A DNA stretch of 64,000 bases from Myxococcales bacterium 68-20 (GCA_001899635.1 MKVQ01000043.1:186001-250000), one strand, 5' to 3'. Positions 32,284-40,313 are shown, counted from the first letter of the stretch. Numbers and translations: made by a program. Notes: generated from the sequence alone by a model not told the origin.

Positions 32284-33810
32284 TCATCCGCCTGCCGTAG
32301 GCGCGGGGGAACGCGCCACGCTGAGCTCGTGGGCGCGACGGGCGACCGAGTCGTCATCGACGGAGAGGAGCTCCGCGGCCGCCATGTCGGGGCCGAGGAT
32401 GCAGCGCCGCCGGAGAATCTCCTGCTCGACGCGAACGAGGCCCGAATCGACCGCATTGGCGATGGCCGGCGCCTCGAGCTCCGCGTGATTCGCGATACCG
32501 GTGACGCGGATGCCCGAGCCACCGGGCTGCGCGTAGGCGCGACAGCGGACCGTCGAGATCTTCGGTCCCTTGGGAACCGAGATCCAACCGATGCCCACGG
32601 TCGCGAACATGGCGAGGCCGACGAGGGACGACGCCATCGACTTCGCGCCGCTGCCGATGTTCATCGGAAGTGAGAAGTCGAGCGTCATCACCGTTCCATC
32701 CCAGTGCTCGCCGACGGGCTGACCGAGCACGTAGGGCAGTGCGGCGCGCAGATCGCCGAGCGACAACGGAGAGAATGCCCAACCTTGGCGCTCTCCGCGC
32801 CCCCACTGCTCGTTCTGGTGCTGAAGCACGAGGCGGGCGTGAAGATCGCCGGCAACTTCGGGCGTGAGCCCCAATCCGTCGACGCACGTGTGGAGCACGC
32901 GGTCTCCGAGCAATGGCGCGTTCGGTGGACGAGGATCGTGACGCTGGTGCGGAGGCATCTGGAGCACCGTCATGAAGAAGCGGTGCACGGCGTCCGCGGC
33001 ATCCGCCGCCGTGATGAGCGTGATCTCGCGCGGGCCCAAGCTCGTGGCGAGCACGAGCTTGCGCTCGAGCAAGCCGCGCTTGGGCGTCACGTTCTGAATG
33101 TGCGCGTAGGGCACGTTGAAGAAGTCGTTCGGTGAGCTCGCGGCTTCGTTGCGAACGTGCACCGCGCGGTCGGTGAAGACGACACCCTCGTCGCCTTTGC
33201 CGAGCGTCGTTTCGTCGATGACGGCGAGGAGCTCTTCACCGCTCGGGTGGTCCATGCCGCGGGAGAAGAGGCGAATGCCCTCCCGCTTCTTGCGGCTGAC
33301 GCCCCAGGGGGTAAGGACCTTCGGCGCCGCGTGGAGCACGTGCAGGGCCGCTCGAGTGACGGGGCCGCGCAGCGCGAGCTCGGCCGGCGCCGACGTGCGC
33401 TCCCCGTGGTTCCAGGCGACGACGATCTCCACCATCCTATGGAGTGCGCCGCGTGCGTAGTCCTGCGTGAGCTGCGGCACGGCAAACGGGCCGTTCGGCG
33501 TGTCGATGAAACCGGCTTCGTCTTCGCCGTTGGGATAGTGCGGGCCGCCGCGGATCAGCGAGAGATCCAGGCGCTGACCGTCGGCGAGCGAGTAGAGCGC
33601 GTTCGTGGTCAGGAGGATCCCGACCTTCGCGCTCTGCATGATCGTATCGTCGACGAGGACGAGGGGATGCTCTCCGTTGATCGGAAAGCGCAGCTTCGCG
33701 AGGCGATCGGGCGTCGGATGAACCTGCACCTCTTGCGGGAGGCCGGTGAAGTTCTGGCGTACGTATTCGTAGAACGGCAGCTCGGGGCCCACGACGCGGT
33801 AAGGCATCAT
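32284..33810 (-). CDS. Hypothetical protein with two PH-like modules and a membrane segment
   Basis: This 508-residue protein has no recognised family. Two segments resemble the strand pattern of bacterial PH-like (SHOCT/YokE-type) domains: Val-Gly-Ile-Leu-Leu-Thr-Thr-Asn-Ala-Leu-Tyr near residue 60, and Gly-Val-Val-Phe-Thr-Asp-Arg-Ala-Val-His near 205. A hydrophobic stretch near 410-430 (Leu-Val-Gly-Leu-Ala-Met-Phe-Ala) could be a single membrane helix. It precedes the phosphoesterase gene by 13 bp in the same direction, so the two are probably co-transcribed. Two adjacent Met codons (33810, 33807) are possible starts. Confidence 0.55.
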   Translation of the reverse strand: MMPYRVVGPELPFYEYVRQNFTGLPQEVQVHPTPDRLAKLRFPINGEHPLVLVDDTIMQSAKVGILLTTNALYSLADGQRLDLSLIRGGPHYPNGEDEAGFIDTPNGPFAVPQLTQDYARGALHRMVEIVVAWNHGERTSAPAELALRGPVTRAALHVLHAAPKVLTPWGVSRKKREGIRLFSRGMDHPSGEELLAVIDETTLGKGDEGVVFTDRAVHVRNEAASSPNDFFNVPYAHIQNVTPKRGLLERKLVLATSLGPREITLITAADAADAVHRFFMTVLQMPPHQRHDPRPPNAPLLGDRVLHTCVDGLGLTPEVAGDLHARLVLQHQNEQWGRGERQGWAFSPLSLGDLRAALPYVLGQPVGEHWDGTVMTLDFSLPMNIGSGAKSMASSLVGLAMFATVGIGWISVPKGPKISTVRCRAYAQPGGSGIRVTGIANHAELEAPAIANAVDSGLVRVEQEILRRRCILGPDMAAAELLSVDDDSVARRAHELSVARSPAPTAGG

Positions 33811-34345
33811 CGAACACGCGAGGCTACGACAGAAGCGCTCCGCTTCGCTCGCCCCACTCAGCGACAGCGCTGCGCGACGCGCGCCCACCGCAAGCCTCTC
33901 CGAAGGCGGCCACACACGCACAGCTCTACGAAGGGCAGAAGCGCCACTCGTGAGGCGCAGCGCCCGCGCCCGCCACTGATCTGTCAACGATGTCCTGTCC
34001 CGTTCCGCGATCCAGCCTGTTCCCGTTCCCTTGTATCTGGCGGGACGGGTTACAGAGGGCTCGCCAAGGCAGAGAACGGCAGACCGACGTTCCCAGGTTC
34101 TCGCAGGCCGCGGGACAGCAGGGTCGCCGTTCTCTAGCCTCGGCTTGAGCCCCCGTCTCCGCGACATCGCCCAGCCACATGAGCGCGCCGCCGCCGGGCT
34201 GGGCGAAGGGGCCGCCGCCTTCGGACGAGGGGGCCACGCCCCGAGCTCGAGCGCGATCCCTCCCAGCTCTACCGTCGAGCCTCTCTTCGCTGGATTTCGC
34301 CGTATAGGGGCATCCAAACGCAAGGCTCGCTATAGTCTGCCCCCC
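33811..34345. other. Non-coding 0.5 kb divergent region with a long-range inverted repeat
   Basis: This lies between the minus-strand unknown gene and the plus-strand permease gene. AGAGAACGGC (34071-34080) and GCCGTTCTCT (34126-34135) are perfect inverted repeats 45 nt apart; with flanks the arms extend to about 18 nt (AGGC-AGAGAACGGC-GACC, with single-base gaps). Several short TCCCGTTCC-like blocks precede them (33990-34030). The open frames here are Pro/Arg-rich and unconvincing. The region could contain a structured leader or a small RNA, or just promoters. Confidence 0.4.
34331..34336 (+). promoter_or_regulatory. -10-like hexamer (TATAGT) before the dppB-like gene
   Basis: TATAGT is 9 nt before the ATG at 34346, separated by a C-rich stretch with no ribosome site. 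No clear -35 element is visible 17 nt upstream. Confidence 0.42.
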
Positions 34346-35878
34346 ATGCTGGCGTTCGCGCTCCGTCGCGCGATCTGGGCAATCCCGACGCTCTTCGGCG
34401 TGAGCCTCGTCGTGTTCTTGCTCACGACGTTGCTCCCCGACCCCGAAGCGGAGGCCCCGATCGCCTCCGGGGACGTCGGCGCGCGGGTCCGCCTCGAAGA
34501 GCTCCGCCGCGCCCGGTTCCTCGATTTGCCGCGCCTGCTCAACGTGGCGCCGCGCGACGTGCGGGTCACGGTCGACGAGTGCACCGCCCACCTCGTCGTG
34601 GGGGACGTCGACGCCAGGTTCTGCGAGGAACGCATCGCCCGCCTCGGTGGGGCCGCGCTCCCGCATCTCCTCCCTCGCCTCGACGACATCCCGCCGGCCG
34701 AACGGGGACGGATCGCGCTCGCGCTCGCGCCGGTCGCACGCCGGATGGGGATCGGCGAGGAGGCCGACCTCACCCAGCCCGACCGCGCCGCGCTCTTCTG
34801 GAGCCGCTTCTGGGAGGACCGCTCCGTCGACTTCACCGAGCCCGCCGTCCGGCGCTCCGTCCAGCGCATCACCGCCCGCGAGAGCGACCTGATCGAGCAG
34901 GAGATCCGGCTCGTCGACACGTTCGCGCTCCGCGAGCTCATGCGGTCGCTCGGGACGACGCGCGATCCTGCGGCGCTCGCTCGCCTCACCCGCATGGCGG
35001 CGCACGTCACCGGTCGATCGGGTGTCCTCGAGCCGACCGCGGATCGCGCTCGAACGCGCGCGGTCGTCTCCGAGTGGCTGTCGTGGTGGTACGTCCACGA
35101 GGCGGACTACGTCGTCCTCCAGGGCGGCGAGAAGGTGACCGCCAGCGTCGCGCAGACGCGCTACGCTAAGTGGGTGCTCGGAGCGGTGACCGGCCAGCTC
35201 GGGCTGAGCACGCGCGACGGACTGCCGATCTTCGACAAGCTCCTGGCGCGTGCCCCCGTCACCCTCGGCATGGCACTGCTCGCGCTCCTGGTGAGCTCGC
35301 TCGTCGGCGTCCCCATCGGAGTCCTCGCTGCGTGGCGGCGCGGGCATCCGATCGACCACGGCACGGGAGCCATCATCCTGCTCGTCTACTCCATCCCGAC
35401 GTTCCTCGTGGCGGAGCTCCTCGCCACGTTCGGCCGCGCGTCGGGAGCCGGCTTCGTCTTGCCGGTCCTCGCGCTCTCGACGGTGTCGCTCTCGGTGATG
35501 GCCCAGCAACAGCGTGCATCGATGATCGAGGTGCTCGGCCAGGACTACGTCCGCTCCGCGCGAGCGAAGGGCGCACGCACGCTGCGAGTCGTGCTCGTCC
35601 ACGCGCTCCGCAACGCGCTCGTCCCGACGGCGACGATCGCGGGCGTCCAGTTCCCGGTGCTCGTCGGCGGTGCCTTCGTCGTCGAGGAGGTGTTCGACGT
35701 CCGCGGTATCGGGTGGGAGACGCTGCGCGCGATCGAGTCCCACGACGTGGCGTGGATCGTTGCCGTCACGCTGCTCTGCGCGATCGTCACCACCGCATGC
35801 CTCGTCGCGAGCGACATCGCCTATGGCCTCCTCGATCCGCGCGTGCGCGAGAGGCAGACGCGGAGGCAGGCGTCGTGA
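34346..35878 (+). CDS. DppB/OppB-type ABC permease with a large periplasmic insertion
   Basis: This 510-residue inner-membrane permease has the standard N-terminal helix (residues 8-27, Leu-Arg-Arg-Ala-Ile-Trp-Ala-Ile-Pro-Thr-Leu) and five further helices in the C-terminal half. That half contains the EAA-type loop (Asp-Tyr-Val-Arg-Ser-Ala-Arg-Ala-Lys-Gly) that docks to the ATPase. Between TM1 and TM2 is a segment of about 230 residues (35-270), mostly helical, with Leu-Gly-Gly-Ala-Ala-Leu-Pro-His-Leu-Leu and repeated short helices reminiscent of HEAT repeats; ordinary DppB proteins have roughly 70 residues there. The partner dppC overlaps by 4 nt. No binding protein or ATPase gene is nearby. 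Confidence 0.85.
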   Translation: MLAFALRRAIWAIPTLFGVSLVVFLLTTLLPDPEAEAPIASGDVGARVRLEELRRARFLDLPRLLNVAPRDVRVTVDECTAHLVVGDVDARFCEERIARLGGAALPHLLPRLDDIPPAERGRIALALAPVARRMGIGEEADLTQPDRAALFWSRFWEDRSVDFTEPAVRRSVQRITARESDLIEQEIRLVDTFALRELMRSLGTTRDPAALARLTRMAAHVTGRSGVLEPTADRARTRAVVSEWLSWWYVHEADYVVLQGGEKVTASVAQTRYAKWVLGAVTGQLGLSTRDGLPIFDKLLARAPVTLGMALLALLVSSLVGVPIGVLAAWRRGHPIDHGTGAIILLVYSIPTFLVAELLATFGRASGAGFVLPVLALSTVSLSVMAQQQRASMIEVLGQDYVRSARAKGARTLRVVLVHALRNALVPTATIAGVQFPVLVGGAFVVEEVFDVRGIGWETLRAIESHDVAWIVAVTLLCAIVTTACLVASDIAYGLLDPRVRERQTRRQAS

Positions 35879-37053
35879 GCGATCGCTCGTCGTCTCCCCC
35901 GCGTCGGTCTCGCGAGCCGAAGGCTTCGCTCCCCGCCGACGACGGCCGCGAGAGCATCCCGCTCCTCCTCGCGCGCCCGGCCCACGAGCCGCCGCCCTCC
36001 TCGCAGGATCCCGCCGCCCTCCTCGCAGGATCCCGCCGCCCCAAGACGACGCCGCCCCAGGCCCCTCCCCCGCTCGCGGGCATCGACTGGACCGATAATC
36101 CTGGAGCGGTCACGCTGCGCCTCGGGAAGATCGGCTTCCTCGTCGGCGCGCTCCTCCTCATGTTGTCGATCTTCGCCGACGTCGTCGCGAGCGATCTCCC
36201 GATCGCGTGCAAGGTCCACGGCACCGTCTTCGTGCTGCCGAACGTCACCCGGCCTCATCAGCTCGAGACGATGGACCGCCGCGTGCTCGCCGCGGAGGCC
36301 GACTGGACCATCCGGCCGATCGTCGCCCACGGCCCGTTGCTCGCGCCCGGCGACGAGCGTGTCCCGCTGCTCGCACCGACGAGCGCGCATCCGCTCGGCA
36401 CCGACCGCGAAGGACGCGACGTCTTCGCTCGCGTCGTCCACGGCACGCGGAGCTATCTAGTCTTCGCGCTGGCAGCGGTGTTCGCGTCCCTCGCCCTCGG
36501 GGTCTTCCTCGGAGCGATCGCCGGCCTCTTCGGCGGCGCTGCGGACGCGCTGGTCGGTCGGATCGTCGAGTCGGTCTCCGCGTTCCCGCCGCTCGTGCTC
36601 GTCCTCGGGATCCAGGCCGCGGTCCCGGAACCGACGCTCCTTACGCTCTTCCTCGCGATCGCGCTGACACGCTGGCCCGAGATCGCCCGCCTCGTACGCG
36701 GCGAGGTCATGCTCGCATCGACGCGTGACTACGTCCTCGCCGCGCGCGCGCTCGGGGCCTCGCCGCTGCGGGTCCTCTGGAGGCACATCATGCCCAACGT
36801 GCGCGCGCCGCTCGTCGTCGCGGGCTCGGTGGGCGTGAGCACGGTCGTGCTCACGGAGGCGTCCCTCGACTTCCTCCGCGTCGGCGCTCCGGCCGGGGCC
36901 GCGTCGTGGGGTGAGACGATGAGCCAGTTCCGCGACGCGCCGTCGGCATGGTGGCTCCTTGCGTTCCCGGGCGTGCTGCTCGTCGTGACGATCGTCGCCT
37001 ACAACCTCATGGGTGAAGCCCTCCGAAACGCGCTCGATCCGCGCTCTCGTTGA
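35875..37053 (+). CDS. DppC/OppC-type ABC permease
   Basis: This 392-residue inner-membrane permease starts at a GTG that overlaps the dppB-like stop by 4 nt (GTGA). A cytoplasmic, Pro/Arg-rich N-terminal tail of about 80 residues precedes TM1 (Gly-Phe-Leu-Val-Gly-Ala-Leu-Leu-Leu). The conserved His-Pro-Leu-Gly-Thr-Asp-x-x-Gly-Arg-Asp-Val motif before TM2 and the EAA loop (Asp-Tyr-Val-Leu-Ala-Ala-Arg-Ala-Leu-Gly) are present. It pairs with the upstream permease to import or export peptides or similar solutes. The N-terminal tail contains a 22-bp tandem duplication that shifts the reading frame, so the true N-terminus is uncertain. Confidence 0.85.
   Translation: MSDRSSSPPRRSREPKASLPADDGRESIPLLLARPAHEPPPSSQDPAALLAGSRRPKTTPPQAPPPLAGIDWTDNPGAVTLRLGKIGFLVGALLLMLSIFADVVASDLPIACKVHGTVFVLPNVTRPHQLETMDRRVLAAEADWTIRPIVAHGPLLAPGDERVPLLAPTSAHPLGTDREGRDVFARVVHGTRSYLVFALAAVFASLALGVFLGAIAGLFGGAADALVGRIVESVSAFPPLVLVLGIQAAVPEPTLLTLFLAIALTRWPEIARLVRGEVMLASTRDYVLAARALGASPLRVLWRHIMPNVRAPLVVAGSVGVSTVVLTEASLDFLRVGAPAGAASWGETMSQFRDAPSAWWLLAFPGVLLVVTIVAYNLMGEALRNALDPRSR
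35997..36040 (+). repeat. Perfect 22-bp tandem duplication in the dppC-like gene
   Basis: The units 35997-36018 and 36019-36040 are identical (CTCCTCGCAGGATCCCGCCGCC). Because 22 is not a multiple of three, the two copies are read in different frames (Ser-Ser-Gln-Asp-Pro-Ala-Ala, then Leu-Leu-Ala-Gly-Ser-Arg-Arg). Confidence 0.9.
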
Positions 37054-37281
37054 GCCGCGGGCTCGATGAGAACGGGCGTTCGCGCTCGCGATCGCCTCGG
37101 CCGAGCTCGGGCCCTCTCTCGGGATACCTGCGAAGGGCTCCGCCGGCGAAACCGAGTGCGGCCGGCGAGCGCGATGGGCCGGTCGTTCGTGCATTCGCCG
37201 GCCCCCGCACCGCTATCCAAGTCGAGAGCGCGGGCGTCGGGCGGCCCAGAGGCGGCCGAGGGGCTTGGCTAGCCACGGATC

Positions 37282-38013
37282 ATGGGTTACCTCTCCGCCG
37301 ACATGCACATCTTCGGCGGTGGATCGCGCGGCTCCAGGGGACCCGGCTCGCCTGGCTCGGCGGGCGGCGCGAAGGGCAACATCCCGTTCGTCACGGAGCG
37401 GGACTTCGAGCAGCAAGTCCTCCTGGCGGAGACGCCGGTGCTCGTGCAGTTCACGGCCGACTGGTGTCAGCCGTGCAAGACGATTGCGCCCGAGGTCGAG
37501 GCCTTCGCCGCCGAGATGGAGGGCAAGCTCAAGGTCCTCCGGGTCGACATCGACAAGGCGCAGGCGCTCGCGCGCCAGCTCCGCATCCAGTCCGTCCCGA
37601 CGTTCATGCTGTTCGTCGATCAGCGCCTCGGCGACGTCCAGGTCGGCGCGCTCGGCAAGAAGCAGCTCCGCGCGATGGTGGAGCCGTTCCTTCCGCGGGC
37701 GGCCGGCGCGCTCAAGGCACGCGAGCTCGCGGAGCTCATCAAGCAGGGCGCGGTCGTTCCGGTCGACGTGCGCGACGCGGGAGCCCACGGTCGTGCGCAT
37801 CTCCCCGGCGCCAAGAGCATGCCGCTCGAGGAGCTCGAGTCGCGGCTCGCGGAGCTCTACATGCTGCCGGGCCAGCCGGTGCTCTACGATCGCTCGGGCG
37901 ACAAGACGAAGGACCTCGCCGAGCGCATGGCCGAACAGGGCGCTCCCGTCGCGTACCTCGAGGGCGGCATCCTCGCCTGGGAGGCCGAGGGCCTTCCGAT
38001 CGAGCGTCCCTGA
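37282..38013 (+). CDS. Thioredoxin-rhodanese fusion protein (rhodanese active site lost)
   Basis: This 243-residue protein has a Gly/Ser-rich N-terminus and then a thioredoxin domain (about 35-140) with the redox motif Trp-Cys-Gln-Pro-Cys (Cys62, Cys65) and cis-Pro in Ser-Val-Pro-Thr. A rhodanese-homology domain follows (about 143-243), with Val-Asp-Val-Arg-Asp and His-Leu-Pro-Gly-Ala. At the position of the rhodanese catalytic Cys (usually Tyr-Cys-x-x-Gly) the sequence is Leu-Tyr-Asp-Arg-Ser-Gly, so Asp203 replaces Cys and sulfur transfer should be impossible. It is probably a cytoplasmic disulfide reductase with a rhodanese-like binding module. An alternative ATG lies 7 codons downstream. 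It is convergent with the PAP2 gene. Confidence 0.85.
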   Translation: MGYLSADMHIFGGGSRGSRGPGSPGSAGGAKGNIPFVTERDFEQQVLLAETPVLVQFTADWCQPCKTIAPEVEAFAAEMEGKLKVLRVDIDKAQALARQLRIQSVPTFMLFVDQRLGDVQVGALGKKQLRAMVEPFLPRAAGALKARELAELIKQGAVVPVDVRDAGAHGRAHLPGAKSMPLEELESRLAELYMLPGQPVLYDRSGDKTKDLAERMAEQGAPVAYLEGGILAWEAEGLPIERP

Positions 38014-38048
38014 TCCGTCCGAGCGCCTGAGGGAACGGCGCGGATCAG
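38010..38048. terminator. Bidirectional terminator overlapping both stop codons
   Basis: CTGATCCG (38010-38017) and CGGATCAG (38041-38048) form an 8-bp inverted repeat that includes the TGA of the thioredoxin gene and the complementary stop of the PAP2 gene. An inner GCGCC/GGCGC stem (38023-38027, 38037-38041) can add stability. It fits a compact shared terminator. Confidence 0.5.
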
Positions 38049-39058
38049 AGCTCCCAGCCCACGCTGACGATACGTCCGCCCGGCACCGGCGCCGTCGCGA
38101 TGCTCGCGCGCCGGAGCCAGCGCATGCTCGCGCTCTCCTGGCCGGCGGTCGGTCGATGAAACAGGTACGGCACGCCTCCGCCGACGACGAGCCCGATCGC
38201 TGCGCCGCCGAGGGTGTCGGTGAAGTAGTGCTTGTCGGCGGCGATGCGTGCATAGGCCGTCGCGACGCCGAACATGATCCCGGTCGCCCACACGAGGGGC
38301 GCGAGCCGGTAGCCACGGAGCGACGCGATCATCCCCGCCGAGGCCGTCATCCCGAAGACGGCGGTCGTGTGCCCGGACGGGAACGAGCGGATCGCGTCCG
38401 GATTGCCGGCGACGACCTCGCGACGCGCATCCTCGTCCGCGATCGCGTGCGCGAACGGCCGCGTGCGCACGATGATCGGCTTCAGGACCTCGGTCGTCAC
38501 GATCGCGGAGAAGGTGCCCTCCGCGACCAGCACGAGGTCGGTCAAGGTCTCGCTCGAGCGACGATCGACGGCGGCGGCGAGGACCGTGAGCCCGCCCGTC
38601 GCGAGCGGCGCCATCCCGAACGCGAGGATGTGGCTCGAGAGGTTCGCCGGTCCCGGGTCGGGCCGGCGAAGCCCGGTACGGAACCAGTCATCGAGGCCGT
38701 TGAGGTCGGACGGCTTGGATCCGTCGCACCAACGGCACTGGCCCGGCTGGAGGCCGTCACGGATGAGCATTGCCGTGACGACCGAGGCCGCGAGGCCCGC
38801 CGTCACCGCGCCGTCGATGCGAAGGTCATGGCGGAGCTCGACCGGAGGCGTGACGGGGCCCGACGCCGGCTCCGGCTCGGCGCCGCGAGCCTCCTTCGGG
38901 CCGACTCCGAGCGCGAGAGCGACGCAGACTCCCCAAAACCACGCCGCCGAGCGCGGGCGCGCGAATCGGCGAGAGCCTAAGAAAGACAGCCGGTTCCAGC
39001 ACTCCGAACGAGCGGGAAGTCGGATACGACTTGACGGCTCGCGAGGGCAGCGCGACAT
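38045..39058 (-). CDS. Exported PAP2-family phosphatase
   Basis: This 337-residue protein has a signal sequence or first membrane helix (about 40-58) and further hydrophobic segments. The three phosphatase motifs are intact: Lys-x6-Arg-Pro (in Lys-Pro-Ile-Ile-Val-Arg-Thr-Arg-Pro), Pro-Ser-Gly-His, and Arg-x5-His-x3-Asp (Arg-Ile-Ala-Ala-Asp-Lys-His-Tyr-Phe-Thr-Asp). A Cys-Arg-Trp-Cys pair lies near residue 93. It probably dephosphorylates lipid phosphates or undecaprenyl pyrophosphate in the periplasm. The only in-frame ATG/GTG ahead of the signal sequence is at 39058, giving a long n-region and placing its start 11 bp from the divergent fur gene. Confidence 0.82.
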   Translation of the reverse strand: MSRCPREPSSRIRLPARSECWNRLSFLGSRRFARPRSAAWFWGVCVALALGVGPKEARGAEPEPASGPVTPPVELRHDLRIDGAVTAGLAASVVTAMLIRDGLQPGQCRWCDGSKPSDLNGLDDWFRTGLRRPDPGPANLSSHILAFGMAPLATGGLTVLAAAVDRRSSETLTDLVLVAEGTFSAIVTTEVLKPIIVRTRPFAHAIADEDARREVVAGNPDAIRSFPSGHTTAVFGMTASAGMIASLRGYRLAPLVWATGIMFGVATAYARIAADKHYFTDTLGGAAIGLVVGGGVPYLFHRPTAGQESASMRWLRRASIATAPVPGGRIVSVGWEL

Positions 39059-39069
39059 GTCTTGTTCGT

Positions 39070-39591
39070 ATGGGAGGAGGCCTGAAAGCCAAGCCGGCGC
39101 ACGGCGGTTCGACGGAAGCGCCGAATCTAGAGCATTTCCGCGCCCTGCTCCATGACCACATGGCCAAGCGGGGCCTCCGCTCGACCGATCAACGGCGTCT
39201 GATCGTGGAGACCTTCTTCAAGGCTCCGAACCACATCAGCATCGAGGAGCTGCTCGCCGAGGTCCGGCAGAAGGACTCGCGGGTGGGCTACGCTACCGTC
39301 TATCGCACGCTCAAGCTCCTCACCGAGTGTGGCGTCGCGTTCGAGCGCAAGTTCGGCGACGGCCTCACCCGCTACGAGCTCGCCGACGAGTCCTCGCACC
39401 ACGACCACCTCATCTGCGTCGAGTGCGCGAAGATCGTCGAGTTCGAAGAGCCGCAGATCGAAGATCTCCAGGAGCGCATCGCTGCGCGCCACGGCTTCGT
39501 CCTGAAGTCGCACAAGCACGAGATGTACGGCGTCTGCGCGGAGTGCCAGGCGAAGGCCGCCCGCAGCACGGGCGCCCGACGCGGCAACTGA
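39070..39591 (+). CDS. fur: Fur-family transcriptional regulator
   Basis: This 173-residue protein has a winged-helix DNA-binding domain (Gly-Leu-Arg-Ser-Thr-x-Gln-Arg; Val-Gly-Tyr-Ala-Thr-Val-Tyr-Arg-Thr-Leu) and a dimerisation domain with metal sites. The regulatory His-His-Asp-His-Leu-Ile-Cys cluster and two Cys-x2-Cys pairs (Cys-Val-Glu-Cys and Cys-Ala-Glu-Cys) for structural zinc are present. It probably senses Fe(II); Zur or PerR-like specificity cannot be excluded. The N-terminal extension is about 20 residues longer than in E. coli Fur. The ATG at 39070 is chosen. A TTGACG at 39031 could be a -35 element, but its -10 partner is poor. Confidence 0.88.
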   Translation: MGGGLKAKPAHGGSTEAPNLEHFRALLHDHMAKRGLRSTDQRRLIVETFFKAPNHISIEELLAEVRQKDSRVGYATVYRTLKLLTECGVAFERKFGDGLTRYELADESSHHDHLICVECAKIVEFEEPQIEDLQERIAARHGFVLKSHKHEMYGVCAECQAKAARSTGARRGN

Positions 39592-39647
39592 GGCCGCGCC
39601 GCGGTCGGCGCAACCAAGCTGCCCCCTGGCCAGCGGGTCGAAGACGC

Positions 39648-40313
39648 TCAGCCGGCGTCGCGCGCGTCGAGCACGCGCTTGTCGGTGACGACCCAGGCGA
39701 CCTGGACGTCGCCGGGCGTCGCCGGGACCTCGGCCACGAGCTGGTAGTCGTACGCCACGGCGATCGCGACCGCAGGCGGCGCGTATTTGGGGAGGGTGCG
39801 GTCGTAGTAGCCGGCGCCGTAACCGATGCGATGCCCGGTCGGGTCGACCGCAAGCGCGGGCACGATGACGAGATCGAGGTCTCCCGAAGCCGCGACCGGC
39901 GCGTCCTTCGAGGGCTCGGCGAAGCCATAGCCGGCGTCCTCGAGCTCCGCCGGGTCGCCGACGAAGCGGAAGACCATGTCGCCAGTGTCGGGATCGATCG
40001 ACGGATACGCGACGCGGACGCCGCGCGCGCGGAGCGCCGTATCGAACGGGCGGAGGTCGACCTCGTGCCGCTCGACGATCGGCCAGAAGAGGGCCGCGGC
40101 CTTCGAGGCCTGCACCGCCGGGTGCGCCTCGAGCGATGCGACGATCTGGGCGGAGCGCTCGGCACACGCCTCGAGCGGCGCCGTCTTGCGCACGCCGCGC
40201 ATCCGCTTGCGGAGCTCGGCCTTCACCTTGAAGCGGATGAGCTCCTCGGGGGCGAGCGCATGCGAGTGCGGGGCGGCGGGGCCCGGATCGGTTCCTCGGC
40301 GGTGCCCGTTCAT
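39648..40313 (-). CDS. 5-formyltetrahydrofolate cyclo-ligase
   Basis: This 221-residue enzyme converts 5-formyl-THF to 5,10-methenyl-THF using ATP. Typical features are the N-terminal helix with Lys-x-x-Leu-Arg-Lys-Arg-Met, Tyr-Pro-Ser-Ile near 100, Val-Pro-Ala-Leu-Ala-Val-Asp near 155, and the hallmark Gly-Tyr-Gly-Ala-Gly-Tyr-Tyr-Asp-Arg with Gly/Lys residues for ATP and folate. The length is normal with a short N-terminal extension. Its ATG overlaps the stop of the upstream DNA methylase gene by 4 nt (ATGA), so the two are translationally coupled. Confidence 0.9.
   Translation of the reverse strand: MNGHRRGTDPGPAAPHSHALAPEELIRFKVKAELRKRMRGVRKTAPLEACAERSAQIVASLEAHPAVQASKAAALFWPIVERHEVDLRPFDTALRARGVRVAYPSIDPDTGDMVFRFVGDPAELEDAGYGFAEPSKDAPVAASGDLDLVIVPALAVDPTGHRIGYGAGYYDRTLPKYAPPAVAIAVAYDYQLVAEVPATPGDVQVAWVVTDKRVLDARDAG

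Noticed and set aside
33926-35743. 605-codon minus-strand frame opposite the dppB-like permease
   Set aside because: Charged and low-complexity; the plus strand encodes a permease with membrane helices and an EAA loop.
34346-37053. Complete peptide ABC importer operon
   Set aside because: Only the two permeases are present; no ATP-binding or substrate-binding protein gene adjoins them in the window.
39592-39647. 6S RNA next to the 5-formyl-THF cyclo-ligase gene, as in gamma-proteobacteria
   Set aside because: The adjoining interval is only 56 bp, lies at the 3' end of the ligase gene and is convergent with fur; there is no room for a 6S-like RNA. The 5' side is an overlapping methylase gene.
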